Notes: a model not told the origin generated them from the letters alone. A stretch of 22,287 nt of DNA from Candidatus Roizmanbacteria bacterium CG_4_9_14_0_2_um_filter_39_13 (GCA_002788865.1 PFSC01000121.1:288-22574), one strand, 5' to 3'; positions 7,968 to 14,798 are shown, counted from the stretch's first letter. Numbers and translations: made by a program.

Positions 7968-8105
7968 GGTAAGAGTTCACTCTTCTTGACACACATTGCC
8001 ATCCCCGTGCCTGCCCGCCTCTGGAGGGAAGACGGGGATCCAGTCTATAAATTTCATTTCAAATAAGGTAATTTGGGTCTGGATTCCCTCCTTCGAGGGA
8101 ATGAC
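7965..8105 (+). repeat. Bipartite palindromic repeat with 30-bp leader, copy 1
   Basis: The 30 bases at 7965-7994 are identical to 22204-22233 and contain a small palindrome (AAGAGT-TC-ACTCTT). They are followed by a two-hairpin element. Hairpin 1 has arms ATCCCCGT (8001-8008) and ACGGGGAT (8032-8039), followed by CCAG. A spacer leads to CTGG and hairpin 2, ATTCCCTC (8083-8090) / GAGGGAAT (8095-8102), ending in ATGAC. The outline GYCATYCCC...GGATCCAG - spacer - CTGGATTCC...GGAATGAC recurs at 8343 and 11428 and in part at 22237. Confidence 0.85.
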
Positions 8106-8158
8106 ATCTTAAAAACAACAAATAATAAACTGCACTACTTGGGAAACTCAGGTGATAC

Positions 8159-8164
8159 TATAAT
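8159..8164 (+). promoter_or_regulatory. -10 box of the truncated ligase copy
   Basis: Consensus TATAAT with AGCTGT and then ATG at 8171. The 15-nt string from the -10 box to the ATG is identical to that in front of the intact ligase at 11597. Confidence 0.6.
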
Positions 8165-8170
8165 AGCTGT

Positions 8171-8588
8171 ATGAATTCTTTGTTGAGATATGGGACATAT
8201 CTTCTTGTTTTTTTCTTACCTACACAACTTGGGAACATTTTTCTTCATTTCTCAATCATATATTGATGGCATTCGGATTGATTATTTGGCGCCTGCATTG
8301 TACGGGACAGATATCCTTGTGATTATCCTTGCGTTTGTTTATGTCATTCCGGACCTGATCCGGAATCTAGAAATAATTAAAAACTGGATCCTGAATCAAG
8401 TTCAGGATGACAAGTTACTATATGTTCTTATTTCTTTATTCTTAATTCTCAATATTGCGTTTGCACTCTCACCAATCATTAGCATATATAAATTGATTAA
8501 ACTTCCTAACCTCGGAGGTTGGATGAAGCTGGATGCTCCAAAACGGTCGGATGATACAGTGATGACATGGCTATTTGACAAAGTATGA
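8171..8588 (+). pseudogene. Frameshifted, truncated copy of an O-antigen-ligase-like gene
   Basis: From the ATG at 8171 the translation MNSLLRYGTYLLVFFLPTQLG matches the start of the intact gene at 11597 (MHSLLRFGILFLIFFLPTQLG). One extra A near 8233 (GGGAACA against GGGACG) then shifts the homology into the frame that reads LGTFFFISQSYIDGIRIDYLAP, which stays open to the TGA at 8586-8588. Similarity continues to about IISIYKLIKL (around 8505), then is replaced by unrelated sequence (GGWMKLDAPKRSDD). The copy therefore keeps the promoter and roughly the first quarter of the gene and lacks the ligase core. A palindromic element (8343-8411) is inserted in frame and translates as VIPDLIRNLEIIKNWILNQ. 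It is very likely non-functional; an alternative short ORF from 8190 lacks the proper N-terminus. Confidence 0.85.
8343..8411 (+). repeat. Bipartite palindromic repeat, copy 2, inside the pseudogene
   Basis: Starts GTCAT and ends ATGAC. Hairpin 1 is TTCCGGA-CCTGA-TCCGGAA, followed by TCTAG. A short AT spacer leads to CTGG and hairpin 2, ATCCTGAA-TCAAG-TTCAGGAT. The organisation matches copies 1 and 3 but this copy is shorter and lacks the 30-bp leader. It keeps the surrounding frame open, adding about 23 codons. Confidence 0.85.
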
Positions 8589-8603
8589 TTTTCATATTAA
8601 TAT
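8575..8603 (+). promoter_or_regulatory. Promoter of the vapBC-like operon
   Basis: Consensus TTGACA at 8575-8580, exact 17-nt spacer, TAATAT at 8598-8603, then six bases (GAAAAC) and ATG at 8610. The predicted transcription start is the A of the ATG. The -35 box lies inside the last codons of the ligase pseudogene. This is the best promoter in the window. Confidence 0.8.
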
Positions 8604-8609
8604 GAAAAC

Positions 8610-8918
8610 ATGCAGAAAATAATATTTGAAGATATGGTAAAGGTAATGGAGCGAGGTCAGGTAACTATCCCTTTTAAGTTGAGGGAGATTTTTAATTTGC
8701 GAAAAGGATTTAGACTCTGGATAAGAGTTGATCAGAATCAAAATATAGTTCTCGAACCGATAAAAGAGAATAAAGCAGAGGAATTGAGTATGTGGTTGCA
8801 AAAAATGACAAATGATAAAAAACAGTATTTTACTGATTTCGACGAAAAAAATTTAAGACAAATGAGAGAAAAATCTAGGAATAAACTCTTACAACTATAT
8901 GGAAAAAATCCTAGTTGA
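8610..8918 (+). CDS. vapB: AbrB/MazE-type antitoxin (VapB)
   Basis: DNA-binding antitoxin expected to neutralise the following PIN-domain toxin and autoregulate the operon. The N-terminal half is a swapped-hairpin AbrB domain: VKVMERGQVTIPFKLREIFNL, then GFRLWIRVDQNQNIVLEPI, the standard G-Q-V-T-I-P and L-R-E pattern. The C-terminal half (MWLQKMTNDKKQYFTDFDEK onward) is charged and helical and is the probable toxin-binding part. The 102-aa start at 8610 is supported by the perfectly placed promoter, although an internal ATG (MVKVMERG, 8634) would also retain the AbrB domain. It overlaps the toxin gene by 20 nt, indicating translational coupling. Confidence 0.85.
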   Translation: MQKIIFEDMVKVMERGQVTIPFKLREIFNLRKGFRLWIRVDQNQNIVLEPIKENKAEELSMWLQKMTNDKKQYFTDFDEKNLRQMREKSRNKLLQLYGKNPS

Positions 8919-9294
8919 CACTGATATTTTGATTGAGTTTTTTAGAATAAAAGATAGATCGCTAAGTCTTTATTCAAAAATATTCAGAATCAATACTCAT
9001 ATTCCGATGATTTCTTCAGTAACAATAGCAGAACTTTTTGCCGGAAGAAGTATACAAGATAAAAGAGAAGAGGCAATTTTAAAAGAATTTTTAAGCAAAG
9101 TTGAGATTTTGTATTCAAATTTTGAGGTAATGAAACTTACAGGAGAAATCATGAGAAGCTCTGATTATAAAGCAACATTTCAAGACGCCGAAATAGCTTC
9201 GTGCGCACTATACTATGAACTACCCCTTTTGACTAAAAATGTAAAAGACTTTCGTAAAATACTTGGATTGAAACTATTTGATGAAAATGGGTAA
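8899..9294 (+). CDS. vapC: PIN-domain toxin (VapC)
   Basis: Mg2+-dependent ribonuclease toxin of the VapBC type; members cleave tRNA or rRNA to stop growth. The 131-aa protein carries the PIN acidic residues in order: D7 and D9 in ILVDTDILIEFF, E45 in SSVTIAELFAGR, D96 in ATFQDAEIAS and D117 in LLTKNVKDF. Length and spacing are normal for the family, so it looks intact. The start (ATGGAAAAAATCCTA) overlaps the antitoxin by 20 nt; no other in-frame ATG fits. The specific RNA target cannot be told from sequence. Confidence 0.9.
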   Translation: MEKILVDTDILIEFFRIKDRSLSLYSKIFRINTHIPMISSVTIAELFAGRSIQDKREEAILKEFLSKVEILYSNFEVMKLTGEIMRSSDYKATFQDAEIASCALYYELPLLTKNVKDFRKILGLKLFDENG

Positions 9295-9435
9295 GTTGAT
9301 GTATATGCTAGCGCCACCGCCCCAAACGTTGTCCCCAGGGATTTCCAGAAAATCGGGACTGTCTCGTCGCATACCGTCACATAGGCTGTCAGTAAAGCCC
9401 GATAGGACACCTCCCTAGGTGTCCGACTCGAGCCT
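9295..9435. other. GC-rich structured island between convergent genes
   Basis: Noticeably more G+C-rich than its surroundings and without a supported gene. It can fold into two consecutive hairpins. One has arms ATCGGGACTG (9352-9361) and CAGT...CCCGAT (9390-9403, with a 4-nt bulge). The other is a perfect 8-bp stem GGACACCT-CCCT-AGGTGTCC (9405-9424). There is no T-run after the stem in either direction, so it is not a classic intrinsic terminator. It may be a structured RNA, an unusual bidirectional terminator or a repeat remnant. Confidence 0.55.
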
Positions 9436-10020
9436 TTAATATACTCTATATTTATCGATTTTTTCTTTAGTTTGCAGATCGACCACATATGCCACCATAC
9501 ATCCTGTTCCACAACTACGACGTACAATAACTGCATCATCATCTTTCCATTCCCAATTTGATGTCCAAGTATCACCGCGATATATTTCTGTAATAACTCT
9601 TTTATCAATATCTAAAACCGATAGTACAATCTCACCAAGTGAATGATCCTTGGGATAAAAAAAGAATCCCAGCTTTTGATGAGAAGGGGATAGTTGAGCA
9701 AAACTTACATCATGACCATTATAAAGTAGTGGTCGTTTTGCTACATCGTTGGTAAAGAACCATCTCCAGTCTTCTTCTGATAAATTCCATGAATCAATTT
9801 TGTGAGGGAGACTAGACACATCTATCGGATCGTCAATAATAATCGGATCAACCACAGAAAGATTCTTCATGTTCAAAGTCTTAGCAGTATTGTAGGAGGT
9901 TTTTTCTCTTGGATTTTGATGGATTTTATTCCAGCGCGACCACGGTGTAGCTGGTACTTTTAAAAGCATCAAAATCTGTAGGAAAATTATTATTATCCCA
10001 AACCCAATTTGTGTTTTCAT
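9436..10020 (-). CDS. Membrane-anchored protein coupled to the wall hydrolase, unknown
   Basis: Not recognised. The 194-aa protein has an N-terminal hydrophobic segment (IGFGIIIIFLQILMLLKV) acting as signal anchor and a polar extracytoplasmic region. The C-terminal part (SVLDIDKRVITEIYRG, DTWTSNWEWKDDDAVIVRR, SCGTGCMVAYVVDLQTKEKI) has the look of one or two beta-propeller-type blades: a strand, a turn with W-x-D, then a strand ending in D.QT. The CGTGC pair could form a disulfide. The start overlaps the hydrolase stop as ATGA (10017-10020), so the two are translated as a coupled operon and may act together at the envelope. Confidence 0.8.
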   Translation of the reverse strand: MKTQIGFGIIIIFLQILMLLKVPATPWSRWNKIHQNPREKTSYNTAKTLNMKNLSVVDPIIIDDPIDVSSLPHKIDSWNLSEEDWRWFFTNDVAKRPLLYNGHDVSFAQLSPSHQKLGFFFYPKDHSLGEIVLSVLDIDKRVITEIYRGDTWTSNWEWKDDDAVIVRRSCGTGCMVAYVVDLQTKEKIDKYRVY

Positions 10021-11246
10021 AATTTATGAAAAATAAGCATAGCCTTATTATCTGATCTTTCTATAGTCAGAGCCAAAGTTTCTTTAGTCGCCCAATATGG
10101 AGTAGAAATACTATTGTCATAATAGTGATTTGCACCACTAGTTGGATCTTTTAATTCACCATTGATCACCTTCCCAGCAATATCAAAGCAGTTATACCAA
10201 GCAGTTTTATCAACGTCATTGTCCTTCCAAAAAGGATTTTCAATATAAGGTCTATTCCTGTCAGTCTCATTAAAAGCGCTGTACTGCTCGGGTTTAATAA
10301 TCACTTCATGATATGAATTTGCCCATCTGGAATCCTCAACTCTATTTCTGATACTCCAGCCTACTGCAATTCTTGCTTTATCAGGATAAAGTTCATCTCT
10401 CGCTTCACCAAAAATAGCTCTTGCTAAAATCATCTTGTCCGTATCATCATAAAAATCCCCCGTCCATTTAGGATTGTCAACTGTTGGTAGTCCAGCAGGA
10501 AGTGGCAGAGTTTTACCAAAATCCAGAACAAGTTTGTTAAGAGTTGGAATTCGATCGGCATCAAATTCAATGTAGTGTAAATCCTGTGGTAAATTTATTG
10601 TAAATATTTCAGTTTGGGTTTTTGTTGGTGAGACCCAAGGCAAAAGTGAGCCTGCATATCTCCACAAGAAATGTTTGATAGTTCGAAGTGGGTTTCCTTG
10701 TGTTTTGCCGTCAATAGTGATCTTGACATCGTCGCTATCTCTATCATGGCGGGAGTATGTGAGAGTTGGTGTTATAGATTGTATAGCTAGGTTGTCAAGT
10801 ACGAATGTAATCCATGGTCGCCTGTCACCGTCTTCGGCTTGAAGTTTAGGTTCCAGAGCAAGCTTCTTGGTTGGATCCAAAACATGGATCTGTAGGTTCT
10901 CAAAAGTGGCTGTGTCAGTAGGCTTGTCTGTTTTCAATATGATCTTGTGGTCTCTACCTTTGAGGAAAGTGAGAAAGTAAATTGTTTTGGATAGATTATG
11001 CAGTCTTCCTCCGCTGAAAGCTGCTGGTGAGTCAATCAGTCTATTAGAACGAAGTTGAGGAAAGGTTTTATCTTTATCTATTTTAACCGTTAAATCTTCA
11101 TCATCTGTAGAGTTTCTACTAAGTTGTTTTTCACTTTTTGCCCGAGCTGTAATGATGATCAGGTGATAAGAAGAAAAACTGAAGAACCTTATTTCTTCTT
11201 TTGTTTTAATTGTTCTACTGTGCCTATCCTCAAAAATCAGCTTCAT
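10017..11246 (-). CDS. SleB-type cell-wall hydrolase domain protein
   Basis: Probable peptidoglycan hydrolase of the Hydrolase_2/SleB family, expected to cut glycan strands. The C-terminal domain of the 409-aa protein (about residues 275-409) carries MILARAIFGEARDE with the likely catalytic Glu, AVGWSIRNRVED, a KPEQYSAFN segment, and GANHYYDNSISTPYWA, all characteristic of SleB/CwlJ. The N-terminal two thirds are beta-rich and unknown. The ATG at 11246 (MKLIFEDRHS) is chosen over an ATG 48 nt upstream because TATTGT lies exactly 6 nt before it. No signal peptide is visible from either start, which is odd for a wall enzyme: export may be non-classical, or the protein may act after lysis. It is the first gene of a two-gene operon with a membrane-anchored partner. 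Confidence 0.8.
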   Translation of the reverse strand: MKLIFEDRHSRTIKTKEEIRFFSFSSYHLIIITARAKSEKQLSRNSTDDEDLTVKIDKDKTFPQLRSNRLIDSPAAFSGGRLHNLSKTIYFLTFLKGRDHKIILKTDKPTDTATFENLQIHVLDPTKKLALEPKLQAEDGDRRPWITFVLDNLAIQSITPTLTYSRHDRDSDDVKITIDGKTQGNPLRTIKHFLWRYAGSLLPWVSPTKTQTEIFTINLPQDLHYIEFDADRIPTLNKLVLDFGKTLPLPAGLPTVDNPKWTGDFYDDTDKMILARAIFGEARDELYPDKARIAVGWSIRNRVEDSRWANSYHEVIIKPEQYSAFNETDRNRPYIENPFWKDNDVDKTAWYNCFDIAGKVINGELKDPTSGANHYYDNSISTPYWATKETLALTIERSDNKAMLIFHKL

Positions 11247-11252
11247 ACTCTT

Positions 11253-11258
11253 ACAATA
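11253..11258 (-). promoter_or_regulatory. -10 box of the wall-hydrolase operon
   Basis: On the minus strand TATTGT, then AAGAGT, then ATG at 11246, so transcription should begin on the start codon. No good -35 hexamer is present. Confidence 0.45.
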
Positions 11259-11427
11259 ACATAAAAATCTTGGACTATGTCGTAAATTTTTCAAAATATA
11301 CCTGCTCTTTGGGAATATTTTTTTCTGTTAGATAACTGCGTAGAGAATCGACAATTGGCTGGCTACCGCAGAGATAGCAATCTAGAAAATTGATAGATGA
11401 TTTATGATTTTGGATTCAAACCCCGTG

Positions 11428-11560
11428 GTCACTCTGGCTTGGCCTGCCTGTCGCAGGTAGGCCAAGAGTCTATTATGTACGCGTACTGTTACAAACGAAC
11501 CCGTGTATTTGTATGAGATTCTGGATGCGCTGAAACTATACTTCAGCTTACCAGAATGAC
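11428..11560 (+). repeat. Bipartite palindromic repeat, copy 3
   Basis: The outer ends GTCACTCTGG (11428-11437) and CCAGAATGAC (11551-11560) are inverted repeats with 9 of 10 matches. Hairpin 1 is a 12-bp stem with one G-T pair (CTTGGCCTGCCT at 11438-11449, AGGTAGGCCAAG at 11455-11466). Hairpin 2 lies at 11518-11557 (ATTCTGG, GCTGAA / TTCAGC, CCAGAAT). It shares the architecture of copies 1 and 2 and ends 24 bp before the -10 box of the ligase. The rest of the 11247-11596 intergenic region shows nothing else I can name apart from the two promoters. Confidence 0.8.
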
Positions 11561-11584
11561 GAAAATGAATTTCGTAATTCAGGT

Positions 11585-11590
11585 TATAAT
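11585..11590 (+). promoter_or_regulatory. -10 box of the O-antigen-ligase-like gene
   Basis: Consensus TATAAT, six bases (AGCTGT), then ATG at 11597. The predicted transcript is leaderless. No recognisable -35 hexamer at the standard distance. Confidence 0.6.
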
Positions 11591-11596
11591 AGCTGT

Positions 11597-12832
11597 ATGC
11601 ATTCTTTGTTGAGATTTGGGATATTATTTCTTATATTCTTTTTACCAACACAGCTTGGGACGTTCTTCTTTATCCCTGAGTCATATATTTCGGGAATCCG
11701 AATTGACTACCTTGCGCCAACTGTGTATTTCACAGATCTCATCATAGTTTCTGCGATAATAATCTTCCTCATCTCAATCATTCGATCAAACAAACATATT
11801 GTTTTAACAAAAAAATGTGTTGAACTTTTCAAGAATAAAGTGACTATTTTCATATTCATTTTGATTGTATTAAATATTTTCTTTTCTCTTGAACTGGTTA
11901 TTTCTTTGTATAGATATTCAAAACTTCTTGAAATCGTGTTCGTATATTTTGTGGTGCGACATACCAAAATACTATCAAAACATATATTATGGACTCTCGT
12001 GCTCTCGACATTTTTGCAGCTCTTGTTGGTGGCGCTACAGATTGTAAGTCGCGGATCAATACAAGGAATTTGGTACCTTCTTGGAGAGCGATCCTTCTCT
12101 CTTTCAACTCCCGGGATTGCAAAAATTTCATTACAAGGAATTGAGCTTATGCGCGGATATGGGACGTTTTCACACCCAAACTCTCTTGCTGGATTTTATC
12201 TCTTATTATATGGATTTGTTTCGTTTTACCAACCATTTGATAAGTTCCAACTCCTTCGAAAAATGTTTCTCACCATTGCGATCGTGCTGATTTTATTTTC
12301 ATTTTCCAAAATTGCGATTCTGGGTTTATTCGGCATTCTGATATATAGCAGTTTTAAGAATAAAACCAATTGTGTTATTTGTCGCACGTCCCAACTCATC
12401 TTGCCAATCGTTCTTGGAGTTGTATTCCTCTCAGGAGTTGGGGATCCAGAATCATTAGATAAAAGACTGTGGCTCACTGCATCATCACTTCAAATTATCA
12501 AGGACCATTTACTCAGTGGAGTTGGATTGGGGAATTATCTCGTAGCGCAAAGTACATTTTCAATCCCCTATCCGTACTTTTTTCTCCAACCGGTACATAC
12601 TATTTTTTTGCTCTCAATAGCCGAGTTTGGCATTCCTTTACTTGTGCTCATTATGTATTTGCTAAAAAATATGATCCAAGTGATTTGGAAGTCGCCCGCA
12701 GGAAAAGCAGTAATAATTACTGTCGTATTTACTGGATTATTTGACCACTACTGGCTCACCCTTCAACAGAATATACTTCTCATTCCTGTGGTCTTTGGAT
12801 TGCTCTTAAGATACAAGTCTGTGGTAAAATAA
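11597..12832 (+). CDS. O-antigen ligase/polymerase-like membrane protein
   Basis: Integral membrane protein of the Wzy/WaaL (O-antigen ligase) superfamily, which transfers or polymerises lipid-linked glycans on the outer face of the cytoplasmic membrane. The 411-aa protein is almost entirely hydrophobic, with about ten to twelve membrane segments. It includes the family region RGYGTFSHPNSLAGFYLLLYG (about residues 190-212), a large loop with GVGDPESLDKRLWLTASSL, the GVGLGNYLVAQSTFS motif, and HTIFLLSIAEFGIPLLVLI near the end. In a CPR cell it would modify surface polysaccharide or glycoprotein rather than LPS. A 5' fragment of a paralogue sits at 8171 with the same promoter. Whether it ligates or polymerises cannot be read from sequence. 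Confidence 0.85.
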   Translation: MHSLLRFGILFLIFFLPTQLGTFFFIPESYISGIRIDYLAPTVYFTDLIIVSAIIIFLISIIRSNKHIVLTKKCVELFKNKVTIFIFILIVLNIFFSLELVISLYRYSKLLEIVFVYFVVRHTKILSKHILWTLVLSTFLQLLLVALQIVSRGSIQGIWYLLGERSFSLSTPGIAKISLQGIELMRGYGTFSHPNSLAGFYLLLYGFVSFYQPFDKFQLLRKMFLTIAIVLILFSFSKIAILGLFGILIYSSFKNKTNCVICRTSQLILPIVLGVVFLSGVGDPESLDKRLWLTASSLQIIKDHLLSGVGLGNYLVAQSTFSIPYPYFFLQPVHTIFLLSIAEFGIPLLVLIMYLLKNMIQVIWKSPAGKAVIITVVFTGLFDHYWLTLQQNILLIPVVFGLLLRYKSVVK

Positions 12833-12874
12833 GTCGTCTCATAGCCAATAACTCCAAGCTAAAAGGCTAATATA

Positions 12875-12945
12875 TGCCCGGTCGTTCAATGGTAGGACAT
12901 ACGGCTCTGAACCGTATAATCATGGTTCGAATCCATGCTGGGCAG
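12875..12945 (+). tRNA. tRNA-Gln (anticodon CTG)
   Basis: 71 nt fold into a full cloverleaf. The acceptor stem is TGCCCGG / CTGGGCA with G discriminator. The D arm contains AATGGTA. The anticodon stem TACGG / CCGTA has loop CTCTGAA (anticodon 12907-12909, CTG). The T arm is CATGG-TTCGAAT-CCATG. CCA is not encoded, so it must be added after transcription. It reads CAG codons. Confidence 0.95.
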
Positions 12946-12979
12946 CATAATTTCTGATCTCCTTGGAAAAATGTTCTTT

Positions 12980-12988
12980 TGCTATACT
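12980..12988 (+). promoter_or_regulatory. Extended -10 promoter of the methyltransferase
   Basis: TGCTATACT, a TGn extended -10 (hexamer 12983-12988), followed by 8 nt and then ATG at 12997, giving an expected leader of at most 2 nt. Confidence 0.55.
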
Positions 12989-12996
12989 AACATAAT

Positions 12997-14166
12997 ATGC
13001 GCGACATTTTTCCCTTTTCACAAATCAAATCCTCCGATTATTTACTTCTCAAAAAAAAATTAAAAGACCACGACTATTCTTTTCAAACCTTTATGAAATA
13101 TAACATTAACCCTTTCAAATTTTATCCCCTTGAATTGGAAATCTTACCATTTAGACTTCAAAAGGGAACAAAAATGACACTGCTCATATTGTTATTTTTC
13201 GCAGGTCAACCTCTTGAAAAGAAACAGATATATACTATCTTTACTGATTCAGAGCTTCGCAGACTTCTAGTAATGATGGTTTTGCGAGTGATTCCATCAA
13301 ATAAAATTCAATCAAATGTTTTGATAATTCCTTACTTAAAATACTACTTCATAAGCGACTTCAAACATATTAGACCATTCGATGTAAAAATAAAGAGATT
13401 CCAAAAAATTTATCCTGTGAGCCAGGACTCTATCGATCTTTATGAAGCTTCATCAAAACAGAAAGTTGATAAAACGCTAGATTTGTGTACGGGATCTGGT
13501 GTGCAAGCTATTTTAGCTTCCATATATAGTTCGTCTGTTGTCGCAGTTGATATCAACATGAGAGCCCTACAATTTGCACTATTTAACACTCGCCTTAATA
13601 AGGTTACCAACGTTCAATACGTGAAAAGTGATATTTATTCTGAATTATCAGATAGATCGTTTGATTTAATTTTGGCAAATCCTCCTTATGAAATATCATT
13701 TAAAGACTCGGCTATTTTTCGTGATGGGGGACATCAGGGAACAAATATTCTTGAAAAAATCATACTAGACTTGTCACATAGATTAAAGCCATCCGGCTCG
13801 TGCGAAATTGTCACTCGCCTCCCTGAATTTATCCATAGATCAAGATCTGAATTATTTTCTCAGTGGCTCAATCATGATGCGTACAAAATACGATACCTAG
13901 AATATTATCGAATTGATATATTCCAAAATATTGTAAATGGTTTTTTATTGAAAGAACAAATGAGCAAACGCACGCATAAAATATCTGACGTGGAAAAGCT
14001 TGTTGATTTCTATAAAATGAATAAGATTACATGTATAAGTTATGGAGTTTTAAAGATTAAGAAAGCAGATGTATTTTCATATAAAGAACAAAGGCTCCTA
14101 AATACCATGCACATCCCCATAACAACAAATTCACAAATTGATGAAATGATGAAAGAAGAAAATTAA
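12997..14166 (+). CDS. Class I SAM-dependent methyltransferase with NPPY motif
   Basis: A 389-aa methyltransferase. The central Rossmann domain begins near residue 162 with LDLCTGSGVQAILAS (SAM-binding motif I), then VVAVDINMRALQFALFN (motif II, acidic D binding ribose), VKSDIYSEL and LILANPPYEISF near residue 228. The NPPY tetrapeptide is typical of enzymes methylating a planar amino group, as in HemK/PrmC or N6-adenine methyltransferases. The N-terminal 125 residues form an unassigned domain (TMTLLILLFFAGQPLEKKQI) that looks helical and winged-helix-like. The C-terminal 100 residues are also unassigned. The layout is longer than PrmC, and there is no neighbouring release factor gene, so the substrate is unknown. 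It resembles methyltransferases with an N-terminal DUF7059-like domain, from memory only. Confidence 0.8.
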   Translation: MRDIFPFSQIKSSDYLLLKKKLKDHDYSFQTFMKYNINPFKFYPLELEILPFRLQKGTKMTLLILLFFAGQPLEKKQIYTIFTDSELRRLLVMMVLRVIPSNKIQSNVLIIPYLKYYFISDFKHIRPFDVKIKRFQKIYPVSQDSIDLYEASSKQKVDKTLDLCTGSGVQAILASIYSSSVVAVDINMRALQFALFNTRLNKVTNVQYVKSDIYSELSDRSFDLILANPPYEISFKDSAIFRDGGHQGTNILEKIILDLSHRLKPSGSCEIVTRLPEFIHRSRSELFSQWLNHDAYKIRYLEYYRIDIFQNIVNGFLLKEQMSKRTHKISDVEKLVDFYKMNKITCISYGVLKIKKADVFSYKEQRLLNTMHIPITTNSQIDEMMKEEN

Positions 14167-14206
14167 TTTTTTATCGTTTGGATTTCGCGAACCCTCACCA
14201 ATCCTC

Positions 14207-14212
14207 TATACT
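14207..14212 (+). promoter_or_regulatory. -10 box of the small membrane protein at 14219
   Basis: TATACT, six bases (ATCCTC), then ATG at 14219: a predicted leaderless start. No clear -35. Confidence 0.5.
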
Positions 14213-14218
14213 ATCCTC

Positions 14219-14440
14219 ATGTGGACAGTATTTGACCTTCTCAAACGATTCGTCTCGGATCTTTGGAAAGCTGTCATTTTTGCTACAATTGAGTTTGATG
14301 AAAATCTACAGATGACTCAAAACACATCTCAGAGGCTCCTTATTTGGGGAATAATTGGGGTGATAATACTTCTTCTTTCGTATGGGTTGCTCTACGTCAT
14401 ATGGTACTTTCTCGATGCAATCAAAGTGAGTCCGCTCTAA
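14219..14440 (+). CDS. Small single-span membrane protein
   Basis: Unknown function. 73 aa with an amphipathic N-terminal helix (VFDLLKRFVSDLWKAVIFATI) and one strong membrane segment (LLIWGIIGVIILLLSYGLLYVIWYFL). Supported by a -10 box placed exactly for a leaderless start. It converges on the minus-strand gene at 14450 with only 9 nt between stops. Confidence 0.65.
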   Translation: MWTVFDLLKRFVSDLWKAVIFATIEFDENLQMTQNTSQRLLIWGIIGVIILLLSYGLLYVIWYFLDAIKVSPL

Positions 14441-14449
14441 AAGTAGCCG

Positions 14450-14677
14450 TTAATACACGGGGGAATACAATACATATTCCCCTGCTACCTGCAAAATGTA
14501 TCCCAGGACAATTAGTATTAATCCAGTAATTCCCACACGCCGCTCTCGTTTCATTTCTGCAAATACTCGGGTGTCGATTTTGTGCTCCTTCCAAACACGA
14601 TGATGGACCATTATAGCAGTAAAACCAACCATAACTTCTCCAATCGTCTTTATCGTGAAGCCAACAAGCTCTATCAT
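14450..14677 (-). CDS. Small two-span membrane protein
   Basis: Unknown function. 75 aa with two hydrophobic segments: VGFTIKTIGEVMVGFTAIMVH, then after a charged loop (RVWKEHKIDTRVFAEMKRER) ITGLILIVLGYILQVAGEYV. The clean alternation of membrane and basic loop argues for a real gene, although it is short. It is preceded by TTGCAT, 17 nt and TATTTA, which would give a leader of about 8 nt; there is no Shine-Dalgarno. Confidence 0.7.
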   Translation of the reverse strand: MIELVGFTIKTIGEVMVGFTAIMVHHRVWKEHKIDTRVFAEMKRERRVGITGLILIVLGYILQVAGEYVLYSPVY

Positions 14678-14783
14678 GTTGTATTTTTGAAATAAATAAT
14701 ATGTATGTTGAGGTTATGCAATCAGCATGTACATATAGTACAGTAAACTCTATAAGACCTGCAAGGCGATCTCACATGAAAAA

Positions 14784-14792
14784 TGGTAGAAT
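14784..14792 (+). promoter_or_regulatory. Extended -10 promoter of the HAD hydrolase
   Basis: TGGTAGAAT (TGn plus TAGAAT at 14787-14792), six bases (GAAGAT), then ATG at 14799. Predicted leaderless. Confidence 0.55.
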
Positions 14793-14798
14793 GAAGAT

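Noticed and set aside
9405..9424. The 8-bp hairpin as a Rho-independent terminator
   Set aside because: The stem is strong, but neither side is followed by a T-run, so it is listed as part of a structured island.
9213..9608. 131-aa minus-strand ORF over the vapC end and the GC-rich island
   Set aside because: It overlaps real genes on both sides and has no start signal. Only the part over the island looks protein-like, so it is treated as a possible remnant rather than a gene.
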